A stretch of DNA of 64,000 bases, from the NCBI GenBank assembly GCA_034440635.1, contig JAOTON010000772.1:709001-773000 (forward strand). Reading direction: 5' to 3'. The translations under genes were made by a program, and so were the position numbers. The notes under the pieces are model-generated. The model did no database searches. It was given only the letters and a program-made list of their open reading frames with translations, and had not been told where the DNA came from. This document shows, one piece after another, positions 54,055 through 64,000 of the stretch. Each line of letters begins with the position of its first letter. The first letter of the stretch is position 1. The DNA comes from Lepas anatifera. Taxonomy: Eukaryota; Arthropoda; Thecostraca; Lepadidae.

Positions 54055-55424
54055 CTCTCCTGGCCAAGTCTGTGTGCACTGCGGAATGGCTTCGACTCAG
54101 CATCTGCACAAGCAATGCTGATCCGCGATGCCAGAGCTTTACACCCGCCAGCTCGTCATCGCCCTGTGCCGTAGGGGGCTGATGAACGGTAAACAGCGCG
54201 TGCAATTAAGCACCACTACCTGCCACGGCTGCCCCGTACAGACATGACGCAGCTTTGCATCCAGACACAGGCCCGATCCCGCTGGCACAGCGCCAGCAAC
54301 GGCCTAACAACTCATCATTGCCACCGTGGCACTAATGGATCAATCTGGCGCGGCTTCGGTGGTGGAGCGCCCGGTGGCGATTCCGGCGCAGACCCGGTGA
54401 TAACGGTGATTATTAGTGACGCGTCATAGGCGTATACGCCGCACGTCACGAGCAGTGCTTGTTTACCACACGCAAGGTCAGAACTATCCGGGTGGTGACC
54501 ATTTTTTTCGTCCAGGCATTGACCCTAACACTGCAGTCCGTTATGAATACTCGTGTTTCGCACCCGTGAGTCGTGGCAAACGTAGAAACTGGAGATTTAA
54601 GTGGATGATTAGACAAAACACGGCTACGAATGACCGTTAAATGCTTAATTTAAGCTGTGCGACTCAGGTTACATTTCTGCCGGTTGATTTCCTTCAGATA
54701 TTGACAAATGCAGCGTTGAGCGCTAACTTATTTCACAAGCAGACAGATATGTGCCTAAATTTTCCGTGACGCAAAAGGCTTAGAAATATTTTATTCCCGT
54801 TGTGCCGAGACGGAAGTGCAGTAGAGCCATGGAATGCAGATACCAATAACCGCAGTTGCGACTGGATCTCGGAGCATAAGCATGTGCTATGAAATTTTTG
54901 GAAGATATTAATTGTCATTGTGCAGCCTTGAGTACAGCGAGAATTCGAACATGATTGACGAAGCTTGGATTTAGTCTTAATCCGATAACTTTATTAAAAT
55001 GATAAACAGCCTGGCTAATACCCTCCAGCTCCACAGGCAGGTCAAAAGGTGGTCTGAACAATGGGAATTGAGCCCACGCTTACCAATGCTGTATACATTT
55101 CGGGAGTGACAATGCCGCCACCTAGGCCCCGTACTACTGATAGGTTACTACGTCACTAAGTCACAACAAAATCACCAAAGTAAGCTAATTAAGCCATGCC
55201 CCACTTCATGCATGTTTAAGGCTTAAATAGTGAAGTGAACATGGCGTAACCAAACTTTTCAAAACACAAATGTAGGTAATTGAGGAATTCGGCGTGTAGT
55301 ACTTCGTTACTTACTTTTAGTACTTCAGTATCACGCAGCAAACGCTATCCTCCTATCTCAATCTCAACAGCTACATCAGCATGATATAAATAGTTTCCAG
55401 TTAACTTTACCATTCTAATAATTA
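54053..55424. other. Unassigned sequence, partly GC-rich
   Basis: The part at 54070-54440 is GC-rich relative to its surroundings, with no coherent ORF. The rest is AT-rich without recognised features. Confidence 0.35.
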
Positions 55425-55587
55425 ATGGGGTTTAAAGACGCACCAACTGCGGCGCCGCCATTTCTCGCCCTGTTGGGAGTGACTTGTGGGATCAGATCAA
55501 CTTATTCAGAGGCTCCGCCGGGACTTGAGCCCGGGACCTGTGGCTTAGGAGACGTTGACGCTATCCACTGGGTTACCCATCCCCCTA
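55425..55587 (-). mobile_element. tRNA-derived SINE, family 2
   Basis: Matches the copy at 51496 block by block. Read on the plus strand: GGGGTTTAAAGACGCACCAACT, CCCTGTTGGGAGTGACTTGTG, TTATTCAGAGGCTCCGCCGG, GGGACTTGAGCCCGGGACC (B-box region), then CTATCCACTGGGTTACCC (A-box region). Confidence 0.85.
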
Positions 55588-56114
55588 TCCGCATCATTTT
55601 CTACCGCAGCTGTACTGCAATATCACAAAAGCTGCACTTTTATGTCAGCCAACCGAAGGATATATGCTCGGTTGTATGTAAATGGGATGAAATAACTGAT
55701 TAGCTGAGGTTTTAGGTTTCTATGCTTGCTATAAGGGCGCTTTGTTTTTGTTTTGCTGTAATAGCGCAGCAGGCTTTGTTCCCCAGGATGTAATCTTCCG
55801 TAATCAGGGCTGGATAGTTTTACCTGTTCGCACGGCTAGGACAAATGGAGCAATCATCAATGATAATGACTAATCTGCATGGGACGGGATAGGGTTCATG
55901 CTTCTGGGCTATGTGTAGATATCTAATCTTTAAGGAATGAAATCCAATTTCACCGAAGGTTTTCGCAGTGCTGAGCCGAGGAACATGATTATAATTGACA
56001 ATATGTTAAATGGTGTGCAAATTGTTGGTCCTAGTGCAGCAAGGCCATTTAGTACTGCTACACTATGACCAAAAGTGTGTCATTTTACCTTTTTATTATG
56101 ATGATTCATGTGTG

Positions 56115-58100
56115 GGGTTGTGTCCGAATATATAATATCAGTTTATAGTAGAATGTGTAGATCGAACAGCAAGCTTCACAGGAAATTAATATTTGATCCA
56201 GCTCATATTATCGCTTCCATGAAAGCGTTTCATTAAAGCTTAAAATTTTGTGATACTAAATTTTCAACGAAGTGACAATGTTGCATAAATAGCAGGGGCG
56301 TGGATCTATATCTCTTTGGGGGTGCACTGGGCACCCCAACCAAAATTGCAGCAAAGTACCATTGAAGTGCTTAAAAAACAAAATGTTCAACAAATACGTG
56401 TTAAAGTGTTATAATCCCATTTTGCGTCTGACCTACAACCTGATATTTTACCAAGCAACAGAAATCCTCAGACATAACGGACAGTGGCAGTGGCGGATCC
56501 AGCCGATAAGTTTGGGGCGCAAGCCAAAGTCGATAAAAAACGTCACACAGTGAGAGTATGCCACAATTTAACTAGACGGTAGGTTTTGGGGTTAAGCCCA
56601 AGAGTCGATAAGCAAAAAAACCGTCGCGGTGCTGCTCGTTTTGCTATCCAATGCCCAATGTTTATACTGAAGTTGACGAATATGCAGCAACTTCACAACG
56701 AAAAATGCAGCAATAAAACAGAACGTAGTTCTGTGTCTGGTATGAGGGTCTGTGTTTCAAGTAATAATGCGTTTGCTTCTACCACCTACCCTGGTTAAGA
56801 TCATGACGGCTCATGGAAAATATCCATCCAAAATTATTGGAAACAATTTTCGGACCATATGTGGAGGAATAATATTTGTGAAACAGCCGGAAGGGGGTAC
56901 ATCGCAGCTTGTATCGTACGATTAGGCAAGCTCCCTGGCGCTGACCTTAAAATGACCAGGAAGCTCATTATCATAATAATTATAGTTTGTAGATGCTGCA
57001 GCTACTCTGGCTATTGGCGCCCATACCACTAAATGAGTCTTCCCGTTGGGTGGAAGCTATAACTGACTGGTGGATATATCATTCCTCCACTGTCACTTAT
57101 CCTATTTTTTACAAAAAAATTGTATGCTTTAGGAGTATGTTTCCTAGGTATATGCTCAGTGCCTAGCCAAATGAAACTTTGAAATTACCTACAGGGATGG
57201 GGTATAAGTTTCTATCTCTGGATGTGGAGTACTTCTTATTTTTCATATATTGGGCAGTGCAGCATGGCTTCATGTATTTAAGGGAGTGTATTGTACAGTG
57301 TTTATAATATAATGGTTCTCTTAACGCTGTCGTAGTTGACAGTTCTCGAATTTGGGTGCGCCCAAATTGGTTTTCGTAAATGCACGTTATTATGGTGGAT
57401 CGATTAAGATTTCCCTTATTAGACAAAAAATATGTTGCCCATAACTTTTTGGTTTCTCCATATAATTTCAAATGTCGTGGTATGACGTATGAAAGGTGAA
57501 ATGTGTTAAAACATCGAAAATGTGTTGAGTCCCAAACAGTGACGGATCTAGGATTTCGTTAAGGGGGGCCCAGGCTCGGAGGGCGCCGAACCTGGGGGGC
57601 GCCGAACCTGAGGGGCGCCAATTTCAGTCGCGGATCTAGCCGGTCGGTTTGGAAGGGACAAACCACAGTCGAAAAGCAAAAAAAAAACGTCACGCAGTCA
57701 AAAGCTGCGCCACCTATATCACTTGCCGGAAGAATTTTGGGGTATTTCAGACGAAAACCCAAAAAAGGGCTCGAGATACTTCTTCCTATCCAAGGCTGGC
57801 TATACTATAACTGAGAATTATTGATATTTACTTCATGATTCTGATGAAGGGTTGTGCCCGAATATATAATCTTCAGTGTTTTTTACATTTCCGGATTCGA
57901 GGGGACAGGCCAGGGAACATCTTATCAAATTATGTTCTGTTTGAAGTTGAGAGTTGAAACACCAAAATCTTGCTTATAAACTAAAAAGGAGTAGGGGAAA
58001 AAGGAGGTCGATCGCTTTGGGGGCGAAAACATAGTTTTGTCCCGAGCTTTTCCGTTTGGGGAATGCCATTTTTGCCCCCCTGGATCCGCCACTGGCCAAT
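56115..58100. repeat. Cluster of nested hAT/MITE ends and foldback arm
   Basis: CAGTGGCGGATCCAG occurs at 56488-56502 and its inverse CTGGATCCGCCACTG at 58080-58094. The flanking 8 bp do not match, so they are probably ends of different copies. Diverged internal copies with CGGATCTAG start near 57540 and 57630 and share an AAACGTCACRCAGT block with 56540. A foldback arm of the 41.1-kb family lies at about 57828-57930 (CTGATGAAGG...GCCCGAATATATAATCTTCAG). A short CAGGGGCGTGGATCTATATC element end lies at 56293, with a relative at about 43395-43430. Confidence 0.65.
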
Positions 58101-58419
58101 TTACCACCCAAAAGGCGGCCAGTGTCAATGAAAAATGCGTTTAAAAAAGGATTTGTAAATGCTTATTTTCATGAAGGCTTCCCCTTAGTGATGACATCTT
58201 CACGTTTACCATCAAGCATATTTCAGGCCAGCTAACGACTGGTACCTAGGTAGAAAATGCTGAAAGCACCCACTGACGCTAACTGAAGCACGATGAGCAA
58301 ATAATACAGTTATCTTTGGTCATGGTAAAAACTGGGGCGTAGTATCCACCACCTCCACTTATCACAGTTGTCCTGGCTAACGGCTCCATACTGAAATACC
58401 CGATTGACGCTAACCTGAG

Positions 58420-59060
58420 CCTCATAGGCCGCAGAACCTCTGCGGGCCTGGGCCCCTGAGTTTTTGGTGACTTCCCTGAGTTTATATCGAGTCCCCTCAG
58501 CTGATCTAGGACCGCTTTAGTTAACTAGGCTCTCACACTGAACTTGAAACCTATATGTCGCCGCTGAAGCCTATTAAGCTTTTCGGGGCCCTTTTATTGA
58601 TATAGGGCCCCATCAACAGGTCCTGGGCCCTCTGAGCTAAAAACTGGAGCTCTGAGCTCTGAGCCCCAAGCTGGATTAGTGTCCCTTAAGCTGGTCATTG
58701 TCCCCTGGGTTGGTATCGTTTTAGTTTAACTGATATAGATCCCTTCAGCTTGTTTGGGGCCCGCTGTGCGTATCTGGACACTAGTTCGGCGAGCCACCCA
58801 GCTAGTCTGGCCCTATTAGTTTTATGGGCCTTCTAAGCTTCTGCAGGTTCCCCTCAGAGTGCCTGGGCCCCATGAGTTGAAAACTGAACCCCTGGGTTAG
58901 TTTTGGGTCCCTGAGCCTATTTAGAAACCGTTTAGATAGGTAGGCACCCCACGCTGGTCTTGAGAATCCTGTGTTGGCACTGAGGTCAAATGAGCTCGTC
59001 GGGCGCCCTTATCTAGGTCCCCCTAACTGGCACGGGCCCCTCAGCTGATTTTGGAGACCC
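58420..59060. repeat. Degenerate GGGCCCCTGAG minisatellite
   Basis: Variants of GGGCCCCTGAGTTGATCT-like words recur every ~28-35 bp with heavy divergence. An ORF of 90 residues crosses the end without recognisable features. Confidence 0.6.
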
Positions 59061-59289
59061 AAAATCCCTCCTACCGGATTCCACCCACGCCAGATTTCCT
59101 GACTCCCTGAGGGCCCCTGGGGGCCATTGCAGATTTTTCCAGGGATCAGCGCTGGGGTCCCTCCCCGAGACAAAGCTTACAACATGTCTCTGTCCATATA
59201 CTCTAGCATCTGCCAGAGTTGAGCTAGAATCATTTTTAGGCACACTTTGCTTCCTCTCGTTACGGCGAATCATCAAATAATGCATAATA

Positions 59290-60260
59290 TGACTATACTA
59301 GGTCAAAACATAAAAATGACCTGACCTATGGGTAGGTCAAGGGCACCATCTAGCCTAGCATAGTCAGTATGCATATGAATCAAGTCACAATAGCAATAAA
59401 AATGGTATCAAAATACGGGTTTTATCAATATTTCCTGCAAAGCAATTGACCCAAGTCTTAAAACCTGCTTAGGAAGCCCCAGATGAACTCTCAGAGGTAA
59501 TATGTCTAAACTTGCAAGATGAACCGATAAAGAGGCCTAGGATACTATGATTTGGGGAATCCGAAGGTATTCCAAGCGGCGTCTGCAGACATAGAACAAT
59601 TTTTCGGCAAATTTCCGTTTTACCCCATGCATTTTCAATGGAGAGGTCATGATTCGTACCTGTCCCTAGGTCATCGATAGGAAAAATCCCGGGATAAATC
59701 TATTAGTACTTTTTGGGCCCATTATATGGTACAAGCTTGAATTCGATAGGTTCACCCTTTTCTTACTTACGCCACCTTAAACATTTTTGGGATGAGGTCA
59801 CTTGAACTGCGCTGGTGACCTGACCTGAGATGACACAACCTTAAATTTTGAGGGAAAGTTGCGGAATTGATCAATGATAAGGGGTGACAAGTACTGTGTC
59901 GCTTCGCGCCGACGTTTTTTCGTGCCACTGGGAGACCTCGAGGGGGTGTTCAAGCACCCCCCAACGGGCCGGAACGGGGCGTGAATACTCTAGAACAGAA
60001 CTGAGGCCAAAAGGGAAGGCTCTAAACAATGTCTGCAATTTTTGAGGTCAAGGTCCTTCAAGGTCATTGACCTATTACGGCACAACCCAACAAATTAGGC
60101 CTAATTTACGCTATAACTAGCGCTGTGCCCAAGCTTACCAATGAACTTTGATCAAGCATTGATCATCAAGGCCAGTGACCTTTAAAATTGACCTGTAACC
60201 TGGATCTAAACACTGAATAACCTTTACTTTGATGTAATTGCATGCGTCATAATAGGTGTC
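59290..60260. repeat. TGACCT/AGGTCA-rich interspersed repeat, copy 2
   Basis: Shares the CATGCATTTTCAATGGAGAG-GTCATG and AGGTCATCGATA blocks with the first 330 bp of the window, and the same dense TGACCT texture as 44.9-47.0 kb. No ORF of note. Confidence 0.6.
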
Positions 60261-60269
60261 GTAACATAA

Positions 60270-61320
60270 TGCAACGTCATTTAGGGGCTGTCCAGGAGTA
60301 CCTGTGCTCATCAGGGACACTTATGCTCTCTGGAGGGGCCTTTGCTTCGATGAGGCCCCTGTGCCACCCAGGGGCGCCTTCGCTCCCCAATGGACGCAAC
60401 CTAGCTATCCAGGGGCATCTTTGCTGTTCCGGGGGTGCCTTTGATACCCAGTGGCCAAGGGGAGCTTTTTCTTATCCAGGTTCACCTTGGTATTTAGGGG
60501 CGTATTTTTATTCAAGGTAACCTATACTACCCAGTGGCGCCTACCCTATGCAAGGGGCGCTTAGGCTATCCAGGGGCGGCAATTTGCTATACATAGGGCG
60601 CCCTTATGCTCTCCATGGGCACCTCATTCAGAGGGTGCCTCTGATATTCAGGGGCGCTTTTCCTATCAGCAGGGTACCTGTGCCATCTTGGGGCTATTCT
60701 TATCAAGGGACGCTGCTGTTATTCAGGAATACCTACACCACTGTCGAGGGTCGCCTTTGCTACCCAGAGGCGCCTTTACTTCTCAGGAAGTTTGGCGCCC
60801 GTGCTTTAAGGAATGCTTTGGCATCGATTGATTGCTCTATTATTGAGCTTAGGTGCGCGTGAACCTTGAGCTCATGTAGCGCCCATATTGTTGCTAAGGA
60901 ACGCTTATGCTATCAAAGGGCGCCTTTACTATCCAGGGCCGCTGTTTTATTCAAGGCAGTCTGCTCTATCCACGGGCATCTGATATTTCGGGGGCGGTGC
61001 CTAGGTTATTCAGGAGGCGGTTTTTTCTCCACAGGGGCGCACTATTACTTTCCAGGGGCGCCGTTACTGCCCGGGGGTGTCTTTCTATCCAGGGGCGCAT
61101 ATGCTGTCTAGATGTATTTTTCAATCACAGACATGATTGAAATACATGCCCCTACGTTATCCTGGGTGCTTTTTGTCTCCGGTGAGGCGCTATTTTTCTC
61201 TTTCGGCACCAGTTTATTAAAGGGCACCTATGCTGTCCAGAGAACCTTTGTTATCTGGGGCTGCCTTCGCTGTTAAGGGGCGCCTTTGCTACCCAAAGGG
61301 AACATTTTACTTTAATGGAG
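60270..61320. repeat. Degenerate ~27-30-bp CCAGGGGCGC minisatellite
   Basis: TATCCAGGGGCGCCTTTGCT and variants repeat roughly 30 times over 1 kb. ORFs here (81-104 residues) reflect the repeat. Confidence 0.85.
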
Positions 61321-61427
61321 TGCCTATTTCCTGTAACAAAAATTAATAATGACACCTAATTATGCTAATTTCCACAACATATTTCACCTGTCACAGTTCT
61401 AACTAAGTTACTTCAATATTCATAGCA

Positions 61428-62171
61428 TGTAGTCATGAATGCATGGTGTGGCGAGCCACCCCTGCTGCCACGGCCCAGAGCTGGCCCGAGACGTCGGCCG
61501 CGCCGCGTTTTGATGACTTTGCATCCGGTGTCCAGTGCTCTGGCACAGCGAGCGACGGCCCAGGCAGGTGATGTCATGCGTATGACTTCTGTAACCCGGT
61601 GCTTCTACAGTTGCCTGATGAAAACTTTCATCAGTTTCTGACGTTGCTGTGACGTCTATCTTTTTCACAAATCCAGTGATTTCATTGGCGTGTGTGGTGG
61701 GCGTCCACTTCCCTGTTGTTTCGGTGAGATGGACATATGTAACTGGCTACCCGCTGTTGTCTCGGGGGAGTGCGCTTAGAACCGTCTTCACCAGCGGACC
61801 TCTGCAGTTAGGCGCCGTCGACGGTCGGCATCGCGTCAGACAGCATCAGACCACGCCAGGTCACGCTGGATTAGGCTAGGTCACCGTTAATCACGCTTGT
61901 AGAAGATAGTTTGACAGAGAGTGAGTGATCTGTAGCGACGCGTATTCTTATTCGACACCTCTACGTATATTAATTGGCGCTGCCATTCCGAGTGAAGACC
62001 GACTGCTTTAATACCTGTTGGACTTATATTCATCGTTGCTATAACCTGCCTTTACACAACGCGAGGCAATACAGAAGAAAGAGGAACCAACATCTTTTTC
62101 ATCATATAATGGCGCGACGAGGTCTTACCACTAAAACTTAATCACAGCCGAGTGAAACATTTTCACGACAA
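61428..62171 (+). mobile_element. Putative 5' LTR of Gypsy-like retrotransposon
   Basis: The sequence upstream of a primer-binding-site-like TTGGCACCGTGACCCG (about 62173-62188) should be the LTR. TGTAGTCATGAATG at 61428 is a possible start and ACGACA before 62171 a possible end. The second LTR is outside the window, so neither boundary can be confirmed. Confidence 0.35.
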
Positions 62172-62843
62172 ATTGGCACCGTGACCCGTGATAAAATTGG
62201 ACACCGAGAAAAATTGAAAATTCGCCAACAATACTTCAAGGACTTCAGTTTTCCAGCTACGCCGGGAAACATCTTTAAACACTTAACTGTCAACTTTACA
62301 AGCTGGTTCATCGAGATCTTCAATTCTATCGTCGAGTTTATCAGTTCCAGGATTCATCTCAACCAGAGGTCATCACCGTTTTCTGCGACAGCCATCCCAA
62401 GTTCTTCGTTTTTCAAGTTGTCACTTCACTTCTTATTCAAGATTCAACTCTTCAAGATATTTTTTCAGGCTGCAAGGCACTTCAATTTTTTTTCAGGCTT
62501 CAAGGACTTCAACTCATCATTCATCTAGTTCTTCGTGGTCATCCAACATTTCATCCGACATCAGGAACATCGTTCTACTGCTCCAGCCAATTTCTTTTTC
62601 AGGTTAAGAGTGCTTCATTACAGCATTCTTCATCTTCTTCATCGTAGCATTCTACATTTTCAGTACTGTGTGGACAGCATCTCCGGTTCATCCACCGGTG
62701 AACAACGGCAACTGGCATCTTCGCCTTCAGTCTTCTGACATCATCTCATCAGCTACAAGTAAGGTGATTCCTTATCCATCCTTAACTGTTGAATCTTCAT
62801 AAGCTGTTGTTATATTGTGTTGAAATTTTGCATAATTTGAATC
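62172..62843 (+). other. Retrotransposon leader: PBS-like motif and CT-rich 5' UTR
   Basis: A TTGGCACCGTGACCCG motif of the kind found next to LTRs in invertebrate retrotransposons is followed by ~650 bp of leader. The leader is rich in CTTCAAG and TTCATC words. ORFs inside are short and lack domains. Confidence 0.4.
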
Positions 62844-63893
62844 ATGGCCGAACAAACTTTTGTTGAAACAATGAAAGATATTTCGATGGAAATTCGAGTC
62901 CAAGGTCTCACACAGCACGTTCGATCATTTTCTGGGGGAAAGTTCCAACAAATTTCATGACTGGGCAAGAGATATGGATTCGATAGCCTGCACAGCCGAT
63001 GATAAGCGGATGAAAATTCTGGCTACTAGAACATTGAGCGGACCCGCAGGAAAATTTGCCTGCAGACTGATCACTCAAAATCCTAACATCACGTGGCTGG
63101 AACTAAGGAGACAGTTGAGAGACAGATACAGTGATCTTAAAGACCCGTACTGTGCGAGGGAAAAACTTCAAAAAATCAGACAAAAGAAGGGTGAGCTGAT
63201 GCAAAACTTCTCAGAACGTCTCCAAGACGTTGCAAGTGAGGTCTTTGATGACCCAAACAGTGCAGACTCACAAAGAACACTTGTAGAAGTGTTCCAAAAA
63301 GGCGTATCCGATGATCGCCTCGCCCGAGCCCTCATTCGGAAAAAGTTCTCAACCCTTCAGGATGCAGTAAAATTTGCTAGTGAAGAACAGCAAACCGACA
63401 GGACTTTCGAACTTTGCAGAGGAAAACTCGATACTGAGGAGCCCATGGAGATTGATGTGGTTCGTAACGACTCCCAAAACGACAGGATAGAGAAATTGGA
63501 GAAATGTTTGTCAGATGTTGGATCAAAACTAGATAAACTGACCAAAAATGTTGTGAAAAATCAGAAAACCAACCCTACGTATCAGCCATCAAACCAGACG
63601 CATCCCCAGCAAAGACGCCAATACCAGGCGCAACCCCAGAACCAACGCCCATTCCAAAGGCAACAACGCCCCAACCAGTGGCAGAGGCGACCTCAGAGTC
63701 AGCCTCCAAGAGCCCCATGTCAGCACCAACAAGCTTTTCAGCCAGGGACAGAGCCAAACCAGCCCCCTCAAAGATATCAATGGACACAAGACGGTCGTCC
63801 GATCTGTGCGTTCTGCCAAAAGTTGGACACACTCAGCGAGTGTGCAGGGCGAAACAAGCTAACTTAGCTGCCCAACAACAGTCGGAAAACTAA
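62844..63893 (+). pseudogene. Gypsy-like LTR retrotransposon gag, frameshifted
   Basis: Gag forms the element's capsid-like particle and binds its RNA. The start is the ATG at 62844 (MAEQTFVET). The frame breaks near a G-run at about 62931-62936 and continues in the frame that holds WLELRRQLRDRYSD, a retrotransposon gag capsid signature. It goes on through ARALIRKKFSTLQDAVKFAS, a short coiled-coil-like stretch and a Gln/Pro/Arg-rich low-complexity region. It breaks again near an A-run at about 63820, within the CCHC zinc knuckle. The two cysteines CAFC lie before the break, and the His and last Cys lie in the neighbouring frame, which ends at 63893. This is an inactivated copy. The downstream frame (IARIYIKQDTPMCW at the window end) looks like the start of pol. 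Confidence 0.8.
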
Positions 63894-64000
63894 GATGTCC
63901 TTCTGTTACCAGGACCGAACAGTTGGAAACCCCTGATCCCGATGGTCCTAGGGACAATATTGCTAGAATCTACATCAAACAGGACACTCCTATGTGCTGG
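63894..64000 (+). pseudogene. Start of retrotransposon pol (partial)
   Basis: An open frame after gag (QLETPDPDGPRDNIARIYIK and on) runs to the edge of the window. The position suggests the start of the protease/pol region. It is too short for a domain call. Confidence 0.35.

Noticed and set aside
61420..61668. GC-rich ORF before the LTR retrotransposon as a host exon
   Set aside because: It lies in the presumed LTR region, and no domain or splice pattern was found.
1..64000. A novel multi-gene system such as a defence island, biosynthetic cluster or operon
   Set aside because: The window has one host gene and otherwise mobile or repetitive DNA. Nothing supports a coordinated gene cluster.

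Overview
The window looks like nuclear DNA from an animal, most probably an arthropod and not necessarily an insect. The evidence is long GT-AG introns, tRNA-derived SINEs, a LINE, hAT-type and foldback elements, microsatellites, and one host gene. The conceptual product of that gene aligns, from memory, best with insect TRPA1 ankyrin repeats. Most of the sequence is repeats and unannotatable intron or intergenic DNA. No database search was possible, so family names rest on recognised motifs.

Region by region: 1-7.2 kb is repetitive. It holds a TGACCT-rich repeat, a 52-bp minisatellite, a SINE, a C-rich interspersed repeat, and a GC-rich array of ~458-bp units followed on the minus strand by a T-rich LINE-like tail. 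7.3-12.0 kb holds a nearly complete non-LTR retrotransposon on the minus strand (ORF1, endonuclease, reverse transcriptase, one visible frameshift). 12-25 kb is AT-rich repeat and intergenic DNA with three SINE copies or fragments, a (TA)n tract and minisatellites. 25.3-40.3 kb carries the first seven recognisable coding exons of a TRPA1-like cation channel on the plus strand: one putative N-terminal exon and six exons encoding eight ankyrin repeats. All exons join in phase. The channel pore and the remaining repeats are not found in the window.

40.3-44.5 kb carries short inverted-repeat elements, among them a TTAA-ended MITE and a foldback with a hammerhead-like core. 44.6-51.4 kb is a nested, diverged inverted-repeat element with remnants of the same protein in both arms. 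It is followed by a small hAT-type MITE with a perfect 8-bp target duplication. 52-61.4 kb is SINEs, hAT ends, TGACCT-rich repeats and degenerate minisatellites. 61.4-64 kb is the 5' end of a Gypsy-like LTR retrotransposon with a doubly frameshifted gag that runs off the window.

The most unusual observation lies inside the TRPA1-like gene. Two consecutive exons end in tandem arrays (29-bp units, and ~72-79-bp units) that copy the exon's 3' end together with its 5' splice site. The next exon's acceptor directly abuts a minisatellite, and the following donor directly abuts a GA microsatellite.
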